Shown here: piece after piece, positions 1 through 10,970 of the stretch | Layout of the letters: each line of letters begins with the position of its first letter | Numbering within the stretch: the first letter of the stretch is position 1 | Assembly: GCA_022661535.1 (NCBI GenBank) | Contig: JAKULF010000003.1 | Coordinates: 4,960,001 to 5,024,000, forward strand | Origin: Eutypa lata | Lineage: Eukaryota; Ascomycota; Sordariomycetes; Xylariales; Diatrypaceae | Length of the DNA stretch: 64,000 nucleotides | Direction of reading: 5' to 3' | Made by a program: the position numbers and the translations under genes | Notes under the pieces: model-generated | Told to the model about the DNA's origin: nothing | The model's input: the letters and a program-made list of their open reading frames with translations, nothing else | Database searches by the model: none

Positions 1-1
1 A

Positions 2-1738
2 CAGGAATGGAATCCGACCATCCCCGACGAGCACCCGGTTTCCAGTGATATCGAGGCGGTCCCCGCAGGCACGGAAGGTAGCGAGACCGTCGAATTAACG
101 ACTGAACACATGATGTGGCTGGTAAGAAACCTTCCCGATCTTGAGACTAGGATGTCATTCATGAACGAATGTATCAATGCTTTTGGCCACTATGATGTCC
201 ATTTACTGACAGACAACCAGTTGTATACGGTCCTTCTTCGATGTGCGCCCGGCATCGACGACGGCGAGAAAATATCACCGTGGACCGAAATCTTAGACCA
301 GTGGATTCGGTACCAGCCGACTCCAGTGGATCTCTGGCATTCGCAGCCGGAGCGCCCGAATGGGATCAATGCCTCTAACATCATAAAGAATTTCGAAGAT
401 CTCTTGGCCGGGATGAAGCAGCAGATAGCTCCAGACGGGACCATTCAATACGTCAGAAAACTTGGACAGGGGGGAACCCCTGATACTAACATCCATACGG
501 AAGGTTTGCTGCGAGCTCTGAACAATTACGCCAAGTCCTCCGAGTCGGTCTCGCAGGATGGCTCGCAGTTCGACCCCGACGTTGTCCTACAGAAGTTTAG
601 GGATCGTATCGGCAGCGACCAATTTTGTGACAACTTTGGGCTGATGCCCGACGGCCGGAGCCAAGGAGAGCCTTGGCCGCAGCAGAGCGAGGGTATTAAC
701 AGTGGGCTTCCCGAGTCTTCACCCATCAAGAGATGGGGAGATGATATCGACGATGACGACAGGTCGTCGTTTCTCTCCCATGTTACACCGACACAGTCAT
801 GGGAGACTTCGACGTCCAGAGGCGACTACATCCCTCCAGCTTATAAGGCGTTTTTGGACCTCTATAATGAGAATGCACCAGAGCCATCCACCCAGGGGGA
901 AAATGAAGCGACACAGTACACGACAACGTCAGAAAACAGTGACAACGGTGGTGTTAGTAATAGTATCAACAGTAGTAGGTACGATAGCAGCCCCTTCATC
1001 TCGCAGCCCGAATCAGAGCAGTGGAACGACGACGACCACCACTCTGATTCCGGGTCAGCCGTCGACCTCGAGCGACATGAAAAACAGCACACTGCCATCA
1101 CTACTACCAGGGGTCGCACTAAACTACGACCACACGACGTAACTCTCCTGACGAAATCATACATGGAAGATCCGACGAAAGAAAACTGCAATTGGAAACG
1201 CATCGGATGGGTACCCACGGCCGCGAACCGGGTCGACCCAGCCGGGGTGCACGAGCGCGGTGACGAGCAGTGGTGCCGCGAGTGCTGCCCCGACCACCCA
1301 TCCACGACACTCCGCGAAGGGGTCGGGGAGCTCCTATCGTGCCACTCGACGCAGGCGATCGGAACCCTGCTCACGGGGTTCAACTCGCAGCGCCTCAACT
1401 ACAACTTCCGGAACTACGCGCCGTCGCACCGCGGGTGGGACGGCGAGAACATCCGCACCGTCGAGTTCAGGGAAGCCGGGGGCACGCTCGATGCCGGGTG
1501 GGCTGTTGTCTGGGCCAAGATATGCGTCGGCGTCGCGGATTGGTGCCGCAAGGCGCCGCCTCTGCAGCTGCTCGAGGTTGTAGATCGACTGGCCGAGCAG
1601 GAGGATAGGGATCAGAGTGGAGTCGAGCACAGCGACGAGGAAAGGTATGATGTCTGTGATTTTTTGGATGATCTTTGCCTTTTTGCCGAGGCGGAGTTCG
1701 TAAGGCAGCGGGAGGCGAAGTATGGTCCGCCGTTGTAA
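2..1738 (+). CDS. Amidoligase-like protein, 5' end outside the window
   Basis: The frame is open from the window edge, so the start codon and N-terminal part lie upstream; about 578 residues are visible. The C-terminal third resembles the end of fungal amidoligase enzymes (PF12224 family, predicted COOH-NH2 ligases of the glutamine-synthetase-like fold). It has an ELL-x-C segment, a YNF-R-NY segment and the signature TVEFREAGGTLD followed by W-x-x-x-W and a hydrophobic helix (about 1460-1530). Family members usually have a His in EFRxH-x-GT; here that place is Ala. The middle, roughly 660-1150, is acidic and Ser/Thr/Asp-rich and looks disordered. The N-terminal HVHVG motif of the family is not in the visible part. 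Substrate unknown. A second, more divergent relative lies at 36 kb. The family call rests on C-terminal motifs only. Confidence 0.62.
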   Translation, partial: QEWNPTIPDEHPVSSDIEAVPAGTEGSETVELTTEHMMWLVRNLPDLETRMSFMNECINAFGHYDVHLLTDNQLYTVLLRCAPGIDDGEKISPWTEILDQWIRYQPTPVDLWHSQPERPNGINASNIIKNFEDLLAGMKQQIAPDGTIQYVRKLGQGGTPDTNIHTEGLLRALNNYAKSSESVSQDGSQFDPDVVLQKFRDRIGSDQFCDNFGLMPDGRSQGEPWPQQSEGINSGLPESSPIKRWGDDIDDDDRSSFLSHVTPTQSWETSTSRGDYIPPAYKAFLDLYNENAPEPSTQGENEATQYTTTSENSDNGGVSNSINSSRYDSSPFISQPESEQWNDDDHHSDSGSAVDLERHEKQHTAITTTRGRTKLRPHDVTLLTKSYMEDPTKENCNWKRIGWVPTAANRVDPAGVHERGDEQWCRECCPDHPSTTLREGVGELLSCHSTQAIGTLLTGFNSQRLNYNFRNYAPSHRGWDGENIRTVEFREAGGTLDAGWAVVWAKICVGVADWCRKAPPLQLLEVVDRLAEQEDRDQSGVEHSDEERYDVCDFLDDLCLFAEAEFVRQREAKYGPPL

Positions 1739-2113
1739 AGACGATTGGCTTGGGGAAAGGGTGAGGATATGATTTTGGTGCTTGGTGGGTGATGCGTTGA
1801 CGACAGGTGGATGGATAAAGGGGCGTCGTTTCTGCTTATTAGTCTATTCAGCGATTGTTTCACTGTTTTCGGGATAGTAGGTAGGTATTACCTAATTTGA
1901 GGAAAGGGGCTCTCATATTGCCTTAATCTTGACGTTTCAATCGTGGTATATATACACGTAGATATGGTATACACTGCTATATATCTACTAATATATAAAA
2001 TGCAATACCTATCGTACATGACGTAGGGATCTCCTCATCTAACATAATGGCTAAGTTAGGCGTTATACATTCCATATATACACCGTAGGTCTCCGACATT
2101 CCATACTGACATC
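1739..2113. other. Convergent intergenic spacer
   Basis: AT-rich spacer between the stop of the amidoligase-like gene and the stop of the SDR gene. It must hold both 3' untranslated regions. I see TATA-like runs around 1945-2000 but no gene. Confidence 0.5.
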
Positions 2114-3592
2114 CTAGCGAGAAACAACCGCAGGCATAGTCCCAACATTCTTGATATCTTTGACTACTGTCTTCCCGAAGCTCTTTGAACTTGCCGACCC
2201 GGTAGCGGTATGCTCTCGGTTCCATTCCGCAACTTGCTGGCACATCCCTTCCATGCTCGTACAGACCGGCCGATAGCCGAGCCCACCTTCCTCCACGCTC
2301 TTCTTTGCAGCGGCATCACTGGCTGGAGTATGCGTCCCAGCAGTGAATACTGTAGGCTGAAGCATGGCAAGGTCTCCTTTTGGTTTCGGCACGATCCATC
2401 GTAACACGGGCATCGAAGACGCAATGTCAAATAGTTCCACAACATGGGCCAGCACAAGCATAAACCCGGGCTGTAGGAACGTGACGTGTATTGCCGGTGT
2501 CTCCACCGTCAATTCGAGAAGATGGTAGAAGTCCCTGAACAGAGGCGGAGGTCCGCTGTCCGTAATGTTGAACGGTCTGCCTGCGCATTTTGGCAGTTCG
2601 TCGCTACGCAATAGTGCCGATTCGAAGAGAAGGTGACCTAGCGATATGTGACCCCCATGGACAAAGTTCTGTATGATATTCGGCATCCAGCTCGGGAAAC
2701 TTCCTGCGCGGAGGCAGAGGCCCACGACCACATCGTTCTGGCTGCTTCCGTATATGCCGTTAGCAGGACGGATCACGCCAGTTCGGAAGTCAGGGCTATT
2801 GGCATCGCAAACAAGCCGCTCGGCAACGGCTTTCGTATGCGCGTAGTTCCCGAAGAACTGGGAGTGCGGGCGGATGGGCTTGTTGAAGTCCGACTCGTCG
2901 ATGGCTTGCCAGTAGTTCTTGGGCCACCGCCGAAAGGGGTTGCCCCAATACTCCACCGGCCGCAGAGCGACCGAAGCCGACGAGGTTGCGACGAAGACGC
3001 TTGCCCCTGCGGCTTTGGCTGCGTTCAAGACATTTTGAGTCCCGTCAATGTTGACACGCTTCACGTTATTGTACGTCCAGAGAGAGCGCTGGCCAGGGGC
3101 GATGAGAGCCGCTGTGTGAAAGACGGTCAGCGGGAGATCAGCAACGCTTGCAGGCCAAGGTTTCGTGAAGGCCTGTTCCGTAGCAGATGCCGACGTGATG
3201 TCTGCCTGCGCAAAGTCGACCTTGGTAATAGGCCCGGTCTTCATGTCCGGCCTATCCGGCTTGCGGAAATCCAGAATTCGGATGCTCTCCGGAGGCTGGC
3301 CACGCTCCAAGAGGTGGATGACCATCTGACCCCCCACTCCACCGCACCCGCCAGTGATAACATATCGACGATCGAGTTTGGGCGGCAGCTGCTGACTCCA
3401 GTCGATTGGCTTTGAGCTAATTCGCTGATACGTGTCCTTGATCTCCTGATCCGTCCAGCGATTTGGAGAGGTTTTCAGCACTTCGGGCGGTGTCTGCTTC
3501 AGCGCGCTATTGAGTTTGCAAACCCATGCGAAGCCCAATGCAGATAAGACACCGATGACACTAAGTATCGTCTGGCCAAGTGTGAGATCCAT
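2114..3592 (-). CDS. Membrane-anchored SDR, 3-beta-HSD/C4-sterol decarboxylase-like
   Basis: A single-exon 492-residue protein. Residues about 5-27 form a hydrophobic N-terminal anchor. The Rossmann fold starts with the glycine-rich turn GGCGGVGG (81-88). The SDR catalytic pair is visible as Ser in the VATSSAS strand (about 201-207) and YAHTK (250-254). The text after it (GVIRPANGIYG) is typical of the extended SDR/3-beta-hydroxysteroid dehydrogenase family. This suggests NAD(P)-dependent oxidation or reduction of a sterol-like or other lipophilic substrate at the ER membrane; the exact substrate cannot be read from sequence. Start chosen at the first ATG, which supplies the anchor. The upstream 670 bp contain two GGCTAA motifs. 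The neighbouring NmrA-like gene is also an SDR relative on the same strand, but 670 bp apart, so coexpression is only a guess. Confidence 0.85.
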   Translation of the reverse strand: MDLTLGQTILSVIGVLSALGFAWVCKLNSALKQTPPEVLKTSPNRWTDQEIKDTYQRISSKPIDWSQQLPPKLDRRYVITGGCGGVGGQMVIHLLERGQPPESIRILDFRKPDRPDMKTGPITKVDFAQADITSASATEQAFTKPWPASVADLPLTVFHTAALIAPGQRSLWTYNNVKRVNIDGTQNVLNAAKAAGASVFVATSSASVALRPVEYWGNPFRRWPKNYWQAIDESDFNKPIRPHSQFFGNYAHTKAVAERLVCDANSPDFRTGVIRPANGIYGSSQNDVVVGLCLRAGSFPSWMPNIIQNFVHGGHISLGHLLFESALLRSDELPKCAGRPFNITDSGPPPLFRDFYHLLELTVETPAIHVTFLQPGFMLVLAHVVELFDIASSMPVLRWIVPKPKGDLAMLQPTVFTAGTHTPASDAAAKKSVEEGGLGYRPVCTSMEGMCQQVAEWNREHTATGSASSKSFGKTVVKDIKNVGTMPAVVSR

Positions 3593-4260
3593 TCTTCTTG
3601 CTGTTGGACCGATGGTTTGGTTTTAGCAACAAGTGGATGAAAAGAATCTAGAGGCCTCTAAGGATGGACGTGCTCCATTGTGGTGTATAATACCTAACGT
3701 TAATACGAATACGATTGACGCCGATCGTTCTCGATCCCTTACTGGATAGGGTTACTTAAATTAAATGGGAACTATGTTTGTTACTTACCCTGGATCCCTG
3801 CAGAGTGGTTAACCAACCTACATATTTCTTGCGACTATAACCTATCGTCCATTAACCCGGTGCGGTCTCAGCAAAGTAACCAGTTCGGATTCCGAACTTC
3901 GGAATCCATACTAATTCGAACGAGATAGTAAATCGTCACCGTCGCACTAGAGACATGTTTATTGATGAAAGCATACCAGCAACACATTTGTTGGAGGTCG
4001 ATCTGGCTAAACGGCTAACAGTGGAGGTTTGTGGAACCACGCAAACCCCTAGACACTGACGATGTAACCCTCGTGTTCATACTACGTACTGGGTGCTCGA
4101 GTAGAGTTAGGAAGTCAAGGAGTTTGGTGATGAAAAGGATAGTGGAAGATTACCATAAGATAGCTATCACAAGCAAATGAGCACGTAGACCCACCCCGCA
4201 CATTCTTTTATCCAATGCCACCGTTGTTCTGCTATCCACTCCAAGCCAACTGATCAGTTT
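3593..4260. promoter_or_regulatory. Probable SDR promoter region with paired GGCTAA sites
   Basis: A 668 bp spacer upstream of the SDR gene and downstream of the NmrA-like gene. It contains GGCTAAA at 4005-4011 followed by GGCTAA at 4013-4018, about 415 bp upstream of the SDR ATG. GGCTAAA is the known core of XlnR/Xyr1 binding sites, and an Xyr1 orthologue is encoded at 54-57 kb. Function is inference. Confidence 0.35.
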
Positions 4261-5190
4261 TCAGATCTCCGGGTGGGCGCGGATGAAATCCTCCAACGAA
4301 GTCCCCTTCACGCCCAACTTCTCATTCTCGAGCTCGCCGAGCGCCCAGGTCCCGTCCACCGTGTGGAGCGTATAGAAATAGCCGATGTAATCCCAAAAAC
4401 GGGACGGGTCCCCGCGGCCGCGCGCCTCGTGCGCTAGCTTCCGCAGCTCCTCTACGGACCCCTTCAGCCGCACGGCCACGTCGACGCCCCGGACGCGGCC
4501 GTACGTCTCCGCAATCTCCGGCAGGCTGTGGGTGCCCGAGGCGACGGTCCAAAACCCGCCGTCCGCCGCGTCGGGGCGCTCCGCGATGGCCGCGGCGAAC
4601 TCCGCCGCGTCCTCCTCGCTCGTCCAGTGGAACTTCAGCGCCGGGTCGCCCCAGACCTCGACGGCCCTAGCGCCCGGGTTTGGGTCCCAAACGCCGTGGG
4701 ACGCCGTCGTGTAGTATTCGTGGCCGGGAGCCGCGAACAGGACCTCGCCCAGCACGCCCGAGAGGATGTAGACGGGCTTGATGGTCGAGGTCAGCTCTAC
4801 CTGCCGCTTGAAGCAGATGTACGGGTCGTACGACTCGTGGTCGCCGAGCTGGAGCTTCCGCCAGTCGTAATTCCAGGTCGCGGTGACGAAGGTTCGGATG
4901 CCGGCCCGCTCCGCCGCGTGCAGCAGTAGGAGCTGGCCCTCGAGCTGCAGCTCCGGAGTCCCGTTGTATGCATTGACAACGGCACCGACGGATCCTGCGC
5001 AGGCGGCGTCGAGTGCGGGCACATCCCAATATGCCGAGATGGTCACGAAGGACTCCAGCTGGTCGCAGAGATGGGACGGTAGCTTATCCCGGTTACGCCC
5101 GAGAGCGCGTACCTGGTGCCCGCGGCGGATTAGGCTCCCGATCAGCTTCTGGCCAATATTGCCGGTTGCGCCAGCTACGAGGACAAGCAT
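4261..5190 (-). CDS. NmrA-like family NAD(P)-binding protein
   Basis: A single-exon 309-residue protein starting MLVLVAGATGNIG; the GATGNIG loop (7-13) directly after the first strand is the NmrA/isoflavone-reductase type of atypical SDR. There is no YxxxK pair in the expected place, which fits NmrA-like proteins (redox-sensing regulators or isoflavone-reductase-like oxidoreductases). The length is normal for the family. The coding sequence is strongly GC-biased at third positions, unlike the AT-rich spacers around it, so it looks under selection. Its role could be regulatory (NAD(P) sensing) or enzymatic in secondary metabolism; the sequence does not decide. Confidence 0.85.
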   Translation of the reverse strand: MLVLVAGATGNIGQKLIGSLIRRGHQVRALGRNRDKLPSHLCDQLESFVTISAYWDVPALDAACAGSVGAVVNAYNGTPELQLEGQLLLLHAAERAGIRTFVTATWNYDWRKLQLGDHESYDPYICFKRQVELTSTIKPVYILSGVLGEVLFAAPGHEYYTTASHGVWDPNPGARAVEVWGDPALKFHWTSEEDAAEFAAAIAERPDAADGGFWTVASGTHSLPEIAETYGRVRGVDVAVRLKGSVEELRKLAHEARGRGDPSRFWDYIGYFYTLHTVDGTWALGELENEKLGVKGTSLEDFIRAHPEI

Positions 5191-6257
5191 CTTGAGGTTT
5201 GTCGGTAACCAGTCTGTCCAGGGGTGATGTTGTTATGTTTGACTTATCAGTATAGAAGGGTCAGTCAAGAACAGCGACAGCGACCTAGGAAACCTTGTTG
5301 ATTCGAAGACTGCCGCCATTGAGGACAGGAAGGGGATTGCCACCCTTTATATAATATTTCCCCCCTGAGTCTAGAAATCGTAGTAGGTGAGAGAAAATGT
5401 TGTTTCAATGCAAGCGGGAGCAATGGCCTATTTCGAATGGACTCGCAAACCATTGAGATCCATATCGCTTCAGGCTATATTTGACTACTCGCTGCATCTC
5501 TTACATGGGACGAGTATATGATTAGCAATCCTTCTTGGCCATAACCACCAAATACTAAACACCTACAAAGCTTGGAGGCAGCACGCAATAAGTGGTCTTC
5601 CCCGTTCGCTTTCTTAACACACCTACATATTAAAGCGAGTTCGCAGCTGACAGGAGTTCGGAGTTAAGTGGCCGGTCTCAGGGCGAGGTGCGAAGTCCGG
5701 GCTGCTTTGAGCCGGTAACAAGCTTACCAATCACCAAGATTCCTCATCCGTAGGACTTAGTTTGCTCCTAACAAGTATACGGATGGTGATCGCATGTAAC
5801 TATTACCTTGATAATGTCATAATGATTCGTTCGAGAGACTGAGAGTGTCCTCGAGGAGTCATGTACAGTGGTAAGCCTGCATACAATATACTACTTATGT
5901 CTTAGAGCAAACATCTAAGCCGTCAACGCCCATGTCTACCAGTATACTACCTCTGTCATTGGCGGCCAAAATTTACATGACTTTCAGTATATCACTGTCT
6001 CGATAAGATTTAATACAAATAAGTGTGATTAATAAGGTGTGAGATATGCCTTGTCTGGTTAAAAGTGCAAATTGTCGACGAAAGAGGCGAGTGGAGCGAC
6101 ACTACGTCATCCCCATTTGACAAACGTACCATCTAGTACCAGTTAAGTACAAATTCAATGACGGCAGTTGACTGGTCATCAATTGTCATAAAAACAGCGA
6201 ACGGATGAATATACACGGCATAGCACTACGTACATGTAGTTAGGGACAACCTCACTT
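5191..6257. other. Intergenic region, no gene seen
   Basis: About 1.07 kb between two divergently oriented genes (NmrA-like, minus; Fhit-like, plus), so both promoters should be here. Short frames at 5265-5453 and 6179-6376 show no family resemblance and are not called. Confidence 0.5.
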
Positions 6258-7299
6258 ATGTCTATACCATTAATTAGACGGCACCCACTGATTTTCCGAC
6301 CGAGCATGATAAGGAAAGGTGGCATGGTCACGGTAAACCCGTTCAGCGAGACCTGGAAGCGGAAAATGAACACCAAACCAACCGGTCCGGTCTACTTCGG
6401 GCCTTTCGAGGTCACGTCTCAAGTAAGTAAAAAGCCCACCACCTCCTTTTCTCCATTCAGGGTCCTCGTACATAGGTACCTACTTAAGTCTCAGTCTCAT
6501 TTGATCGGAAGCATTGGTACCTACCTAGATAACCCTTGGTGGTTCAACATGAACCAAAAATAACCAACTAACACAAATCTCACCTTAACCACAGGTCTTC
6601 CTAACAACACCCCACTCCTTCGCGCTCGTGAACCTAAAGCCGCTGCTCCCAGGTCACGTGCTGGTCTGTCCCCAGGAGCCGCACAAGCGGCTAACCGACC
6701 TCTCGGCGCCGGAGTTAACAGACCTATTCCAGGCGGTGCAGCGCGTGCAGCGGATGCTAGCCCGGCATTACTTCGTTTCTTCTTCTTCCTCTACCACCGC
6801 CACCGCCACCACCACCACCACTGCAGGAGAACCAGTAGCAGCGAACGCCAGTGGAAATGCAGATGATGCATCTTCTTCTTCTTCTTCTTCTTCTTCTGTA
6901 GTTGCTGCGACCCCGGAAGCGGGGTCCTTCAACATCGCGATCCAGGACGGCGCCGGCGCCGGCCAGACCGTCCCCCACGTTCACGTCCACGTGATACCGC
7001 GGATCGCGGGGGAGACGGAGAAGGACGAGCGCACGGTCGGCGACGCCGTGTACGAGCAGATGGCGGCGGAGGAGGGGAACGTAGGGGGTGCGCTGTGGGA
7101 CCGGGATCTGGCCGCGAAGAAAGGTTCGGCGGAGGGGCGCCCCGTGCCGGGCGGCGCGTTCGCCAGGATCGAGGACGCGAGCCGGCTGGGGAGGTCCGCC
7201 GAGGTGATGGAGGCCGAGGCCGAGCTGTTCCGCGGTGTCCTGGCTGCCATGGCTAGGGATGAGCTGCGCGACGAGAAGACGGGGGAAGAGACGCAGTAG
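6258..7299 (+). CDS. Fhit-type HIT hydrolase (diadenosine polyphosphate hydrolase)
   Basis: Two exons, 6258-6422 and 6595-7299; the 172 bp intron has GTAAGT and ACCACAG ends and is phase 0. The join gives YFGPFEVTSQVFL followed by ALVNLKPLLPGHVLV, the classic N-terminal Fhit/Aph1 pattern, and later the HIT triad HVHVHVIPR. The family cleaves Ap3A-type dinucleotides to AMP plus NDP. Odd points: a 40-residue Ser/Thr/Ala tract, including nine TCT codons in a row at 6871-6897, is inserted before the NIAIQDG strand. An extra 36 residues precede the usual start. That extension is Arg/hydrophobic-rich and could be a mitochondrial presequence, but the true start may instead be the ATG at 6366, close to where relatives begin. 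Confidence 0.85.
6871..6897 (+). repeat. (TCT)9 microsatellite inside the Fhit-like gene
   Basis: Nine perfect TCT units encode a poly-Ser run in a likely loop insertion. Its length can change by slippage without breaking frame. Confidence 0.9.
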
Positions 7300-7751
7300 G
7301 TGCATGTGGTAGTGATAGACGATTATTTTCTGACTATGCTACAAGTCGGAGTATATGCGTTCCAAGTCTGGGCATAACGTGTCTATTAGGCTGCACCAGT
7401 ATATAGGTGGGAATACAACCACATAGACTAATGAAGACGTCGCAAACATGATGACGACGATGACTGTGGGGTAAAGGTAAAAATTCATAACTCCTTCAAC
7501 GTAATGAGGTACTCTACATCTGGATTAAATGCCTAATAATTCCGATATAGAGGAGCCACTAGATTTCACTTTAGGTGGTGGGTGGTGAGGAGAAAGAAGC
7601 CTACCAACCCAACAATGTCAACTCCCCTTTACGCTTAAGATGTAGAGGTAGATGATGCATATCGAAGTCACTAGCCTGAGGCTGTCAATATAAAGCGGAA
7701 CATAAACAGTAAGGCTCGTTTTTCAATATATAACATAAACAAGCATTTAGT
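7300..7751. other. Convergent intergenic spacer
   Basis: A 452 bp spacer between the stop codons of the Fhit-like gene and the Ctf18 gene. It must hold both 3' ends; no gene is visible. Confidence 0.5.
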
Positions 7752-10700
7752 TTACAAGCCCCTCATCAACTCATCCAACAGAAGCGGTTTCCTAACGGCA
7801 TTATTCAAGCCTTCGTGGAAAGTAACCCAGACCTTCGTCTCGCCCTTTCCAAGCGGCTCGTCCCCGGGCTTCCTTCCACCACCCCCATTACCATCGCTCT
7901 CCTGTAATGGACGCACCTCTTCTGTTTTGATGACCCGCCCGAAGAAGTCCTTCTTGACCCTTACGGCCGGCAGCCCCTGCTTAGCAGCAACAGCAGCAGC
8001 AGTCTTGGTAGTAGCGTTCTCTTTGTTATCGAAATGCAGATCCTCCAGTGATGATGACCCGACCCCGCCGGCCCGGAACCTCGCCTGCCTCGATGTCGCG
8101 TCTCGCAGGAGCTTCGTTTTCTGCAGCTCCTGGTCCAGGACCTGTCGGACGGCGTACCGCGTCGGGGCCTGCGTGCCGTGGATCACGGCGGCGGAGGTCT
8201 CGAAGGTAGCTAAAACGTCCAAATCTCTAGAAGACAAATCATTGTTAGTTCAAGCAAGCAATTTCCTTATGGTCGTCAAGTTTGTAAGGGGAAAAAAGAA
8301 AGAGAAAGGGAGGGGCGGATCGTAAACTCACGGTTCCATGCGATAAACCCACTGCGGCCCACGATTTACGATAGAGTCGGTCTCTATCTTGCCGCGCTGC
8401 AGCGCGATGCCGACGTCGGCCAACACGTCGGCGGCGCGCCGAACCATCGCCTTCTCGGTGTCCTTGCGGACGCTGGCCGTGCCGGACCCTCCACTGCCCC
8501 CGACGACGACGGGCTTGACGTCAGGCGACACCAGGCGAATGAGGTAAGGGAGAAAGTCAGTGGCGATGTCCTCGGCGCTGCGGAACGCGCGCATGAGCGT
8601 CGGCGCCAGTTGGTTCTGGATCGCCTGGAGCATTGCCATGTTCTCCTTCTGCGTCTCGTGCGCGACGAAGGCCGCCCTGGGGCCCGAGAAGGGCAGGGGC
8701 GGGGCCTCGTCTTCCTCGCCCCATTTCCGGTCGTGCATCCCCGTGTTGGAGCGGGAGGAGAGGGGCGAGGCGAATAGGTGATGGCAGGCTAGCACGGGCT
8801 GGGAGAGGTACGGCGCAAGTTCCCAGTCTTGGCTCCCGAATACCTTGGATGAAAGAGCATCGTGGAAATGCATCCATTCGTACGCCTGGTTAGGCTTGGA
8901 AAGAAACGAGTCGTCATTAAACTCGTGGTTGGGGTAATCAGCCAAGATGTCGGATATGACCCGGTCCACATCACCACTGGTTTCGATCATTTGGCTCAGT
9001 CGCTGTGCGGCGTATTTCTTCTGTTGCTCGGCAAAACTTAATTGTGCTTGAGGCTGCTCACCCCGGGTCTTAGCGGATGGAGCGGCCACAATCACATTGG
9101 TCTTGGGAAACCCGGCGCCTTCCTGGAAAACGCGCGAGACGATGTCCCTGGTGTTTCCTCGACCTAAGCCTCTGGCTCCACCACCACCGTGTGAGAGATC
9201 GCGAACAATATTCTTTTCAACCCACTGCCGAGTCAGAGATGGGGGGCCTTTCAGTGATGCTGACCGCACTCTTCCAGCGACCCATTCTCCAACAACCATG
9301 ATACCTCGTAGGTCTCCCTCGGCGGTGCTCTCGGCGCCTCTCTTTGCGTCAATCCCGCTAGTCATACCCCAAGCGGCTTCACAAAGCTTCCGCGCAGCGT
9401 CCTTTTCGCATGGAATGCCTTCTTTCTCGAAAACGGTCTTGAGGCGAGTGACGACTGCGTCAATGGTGGGCTTGCCAGTATGAATGACTTCCGCTAGGTT
9501 CGATTGGCGTAGTGGTCTAAGTGACGGATGATATATATCGTTGCAGATGAGTATCAATGGACGCATCTGTCTAAAGTCATCTCCTTTCTTCTTCTTTCGG
9601 CTATTTTGTTGGGCCGCTGCCGCCTGTCCCGCGGCGTTCTTCTCGCCAACTGTGATGAGGTCCATGAGCGCTTTGATGAAGCCGCCCTCACCTGAGCCTC
9701 CTGATCCCGAAACCACACCATCCACCTCATCTACCACCACACAAACGGGACGGGTCGCTTTCTGTTGGTGCTGTACCGTTTTCACCGTTTCAGTTCCAAG
9801 CGCCGTGCGTATTTGGTTGTGAACGACATTTTTGCTGCGGTCATCACTGGCGTTGATTTCCATAACCTCGTATCCTGCCTGCTTAGCACATACATGAGCG
9901 AGAGTAGTCTTGCCTAAGCCCGGGGCACCCGTGAGCAGCAATATTTTCCGATGTGGCTTTTCCTCTTCGACTTGCTGTTTTGCGCCGGGCCGTCTCGTTA
10001 CGGGCTTCGACCTGGCAGCTCCAGGGAACACAAGCGGGTCCCATCGCTTGAGCCATCGGAGCACCTGTCGATTGGTGAAATCATCACCAACCAAATCCAT
10101 GAAGTTCTTGGCGCGATATTTCTCTGTCCACAGCATACATTTCTTTAATTTTCGACTTGACTGCCCCTCCTCTACAGATGGCATTGGCGCATTGGGAACA
10201 GCCGGATCCGAGGTAGGGCCTTTGTTGGCCAGTTCCTTCGAAGCTACTTCAACTAGTTCGTGGACGTCAATACCGTAATAACTGCGCTTTGCTCTGCCTT
10301 CCTTCGTCTTAGATCTTGCCGCTACGATGTTTTGGTATGACACAGCCTCAGTTTTGCCCCTCTGTTTGATTTCTATAGTCTTGCCCGAGCATGTCGCGAT
10401 CTTGAAGGCGGTGTGTGGTTGCCGCGTGGGTAGTTGCTCTAAGATAGATGTCGTGCTAGAAAGTTGAAATAAGGAGCTGAGAGAAGAGTCTTGACTCTGT
10501 AATAGATTACTTGATCCCTGGGAGTCGCCATTATGTCGTTCAGATTGCGTATCTTTCGGCTCTATATTCAATTGTATTGGCGGAGGTGAGGATGGTTCAG
10601 TAGATTCTGGACCAGCTAGCTCCCTAGGGCTACTTAGCATACGCCTTTTAGCGGCAGGTTCTACAAAACCATCCTCATCTTCGTTGTCGGAATCATCATC

Positions 10701-10871
10701 GATCAGGAAGCCGGCTTTCGTACGGGACCGGAGAGGTTTGGGGTCGCGATGCGGTTTCGTTCGTTTAGTTATAGGGGGAGAAGAGCTAGGCGGATAGATG
10801 ACTGGAGACGAAGCTGATAACATTTTGATATAGTCAATTGGCTTTTTTTTTGTCGATTCAAACTCTACCAT
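7752..10871 (-). CDS. CTF18: Chromosome transmission fidelity protein 18 (alternative RFC large subunit)
   Basis: Two exons, 10871-8332 and 8226-7752, joined across a 105 bp intron (donor GTGAGT, acceptor TCTAG) giving YRMEP-DLDVL; about 1004 residues. A disordered N-terminus leads into WTEKYRAKNFMDLVGDD, then Walker A GAPGLGKT (315-322), an RFC box with INASDDRS, and Walker B VVVDEVDG (381-384). These are hallmarks of the AAA+ large subunit of the Ctf18 clamp loader, which loads PCNA and supports sister-chromatid cohesion and the replication checkpoint in the nucleus. The C-terminal RYAVRQVLDQEL segment is the Ctf18-type tail. The length fits. The divergent promoter carries ACGCGT (see 10971-11003), consistent with S-phase expression. 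The call is firm. Confidence 0.95.
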
Positions 10872-10970
10872 GTGTAAATAAAGTCAATGAACTTGAATGT
10901 AGTGGGGGTTACAAGAATTCACTTGAGATACTGGACATTACCAGAACTGGGCACGGCTTAAAGTGGAAAG

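Noticed and set aside
2648..3415. 255-codon plus-strand frame opposite the SDR gene
   Set aside because: Shadow of the SDR coding sequence; no motifs of its own.
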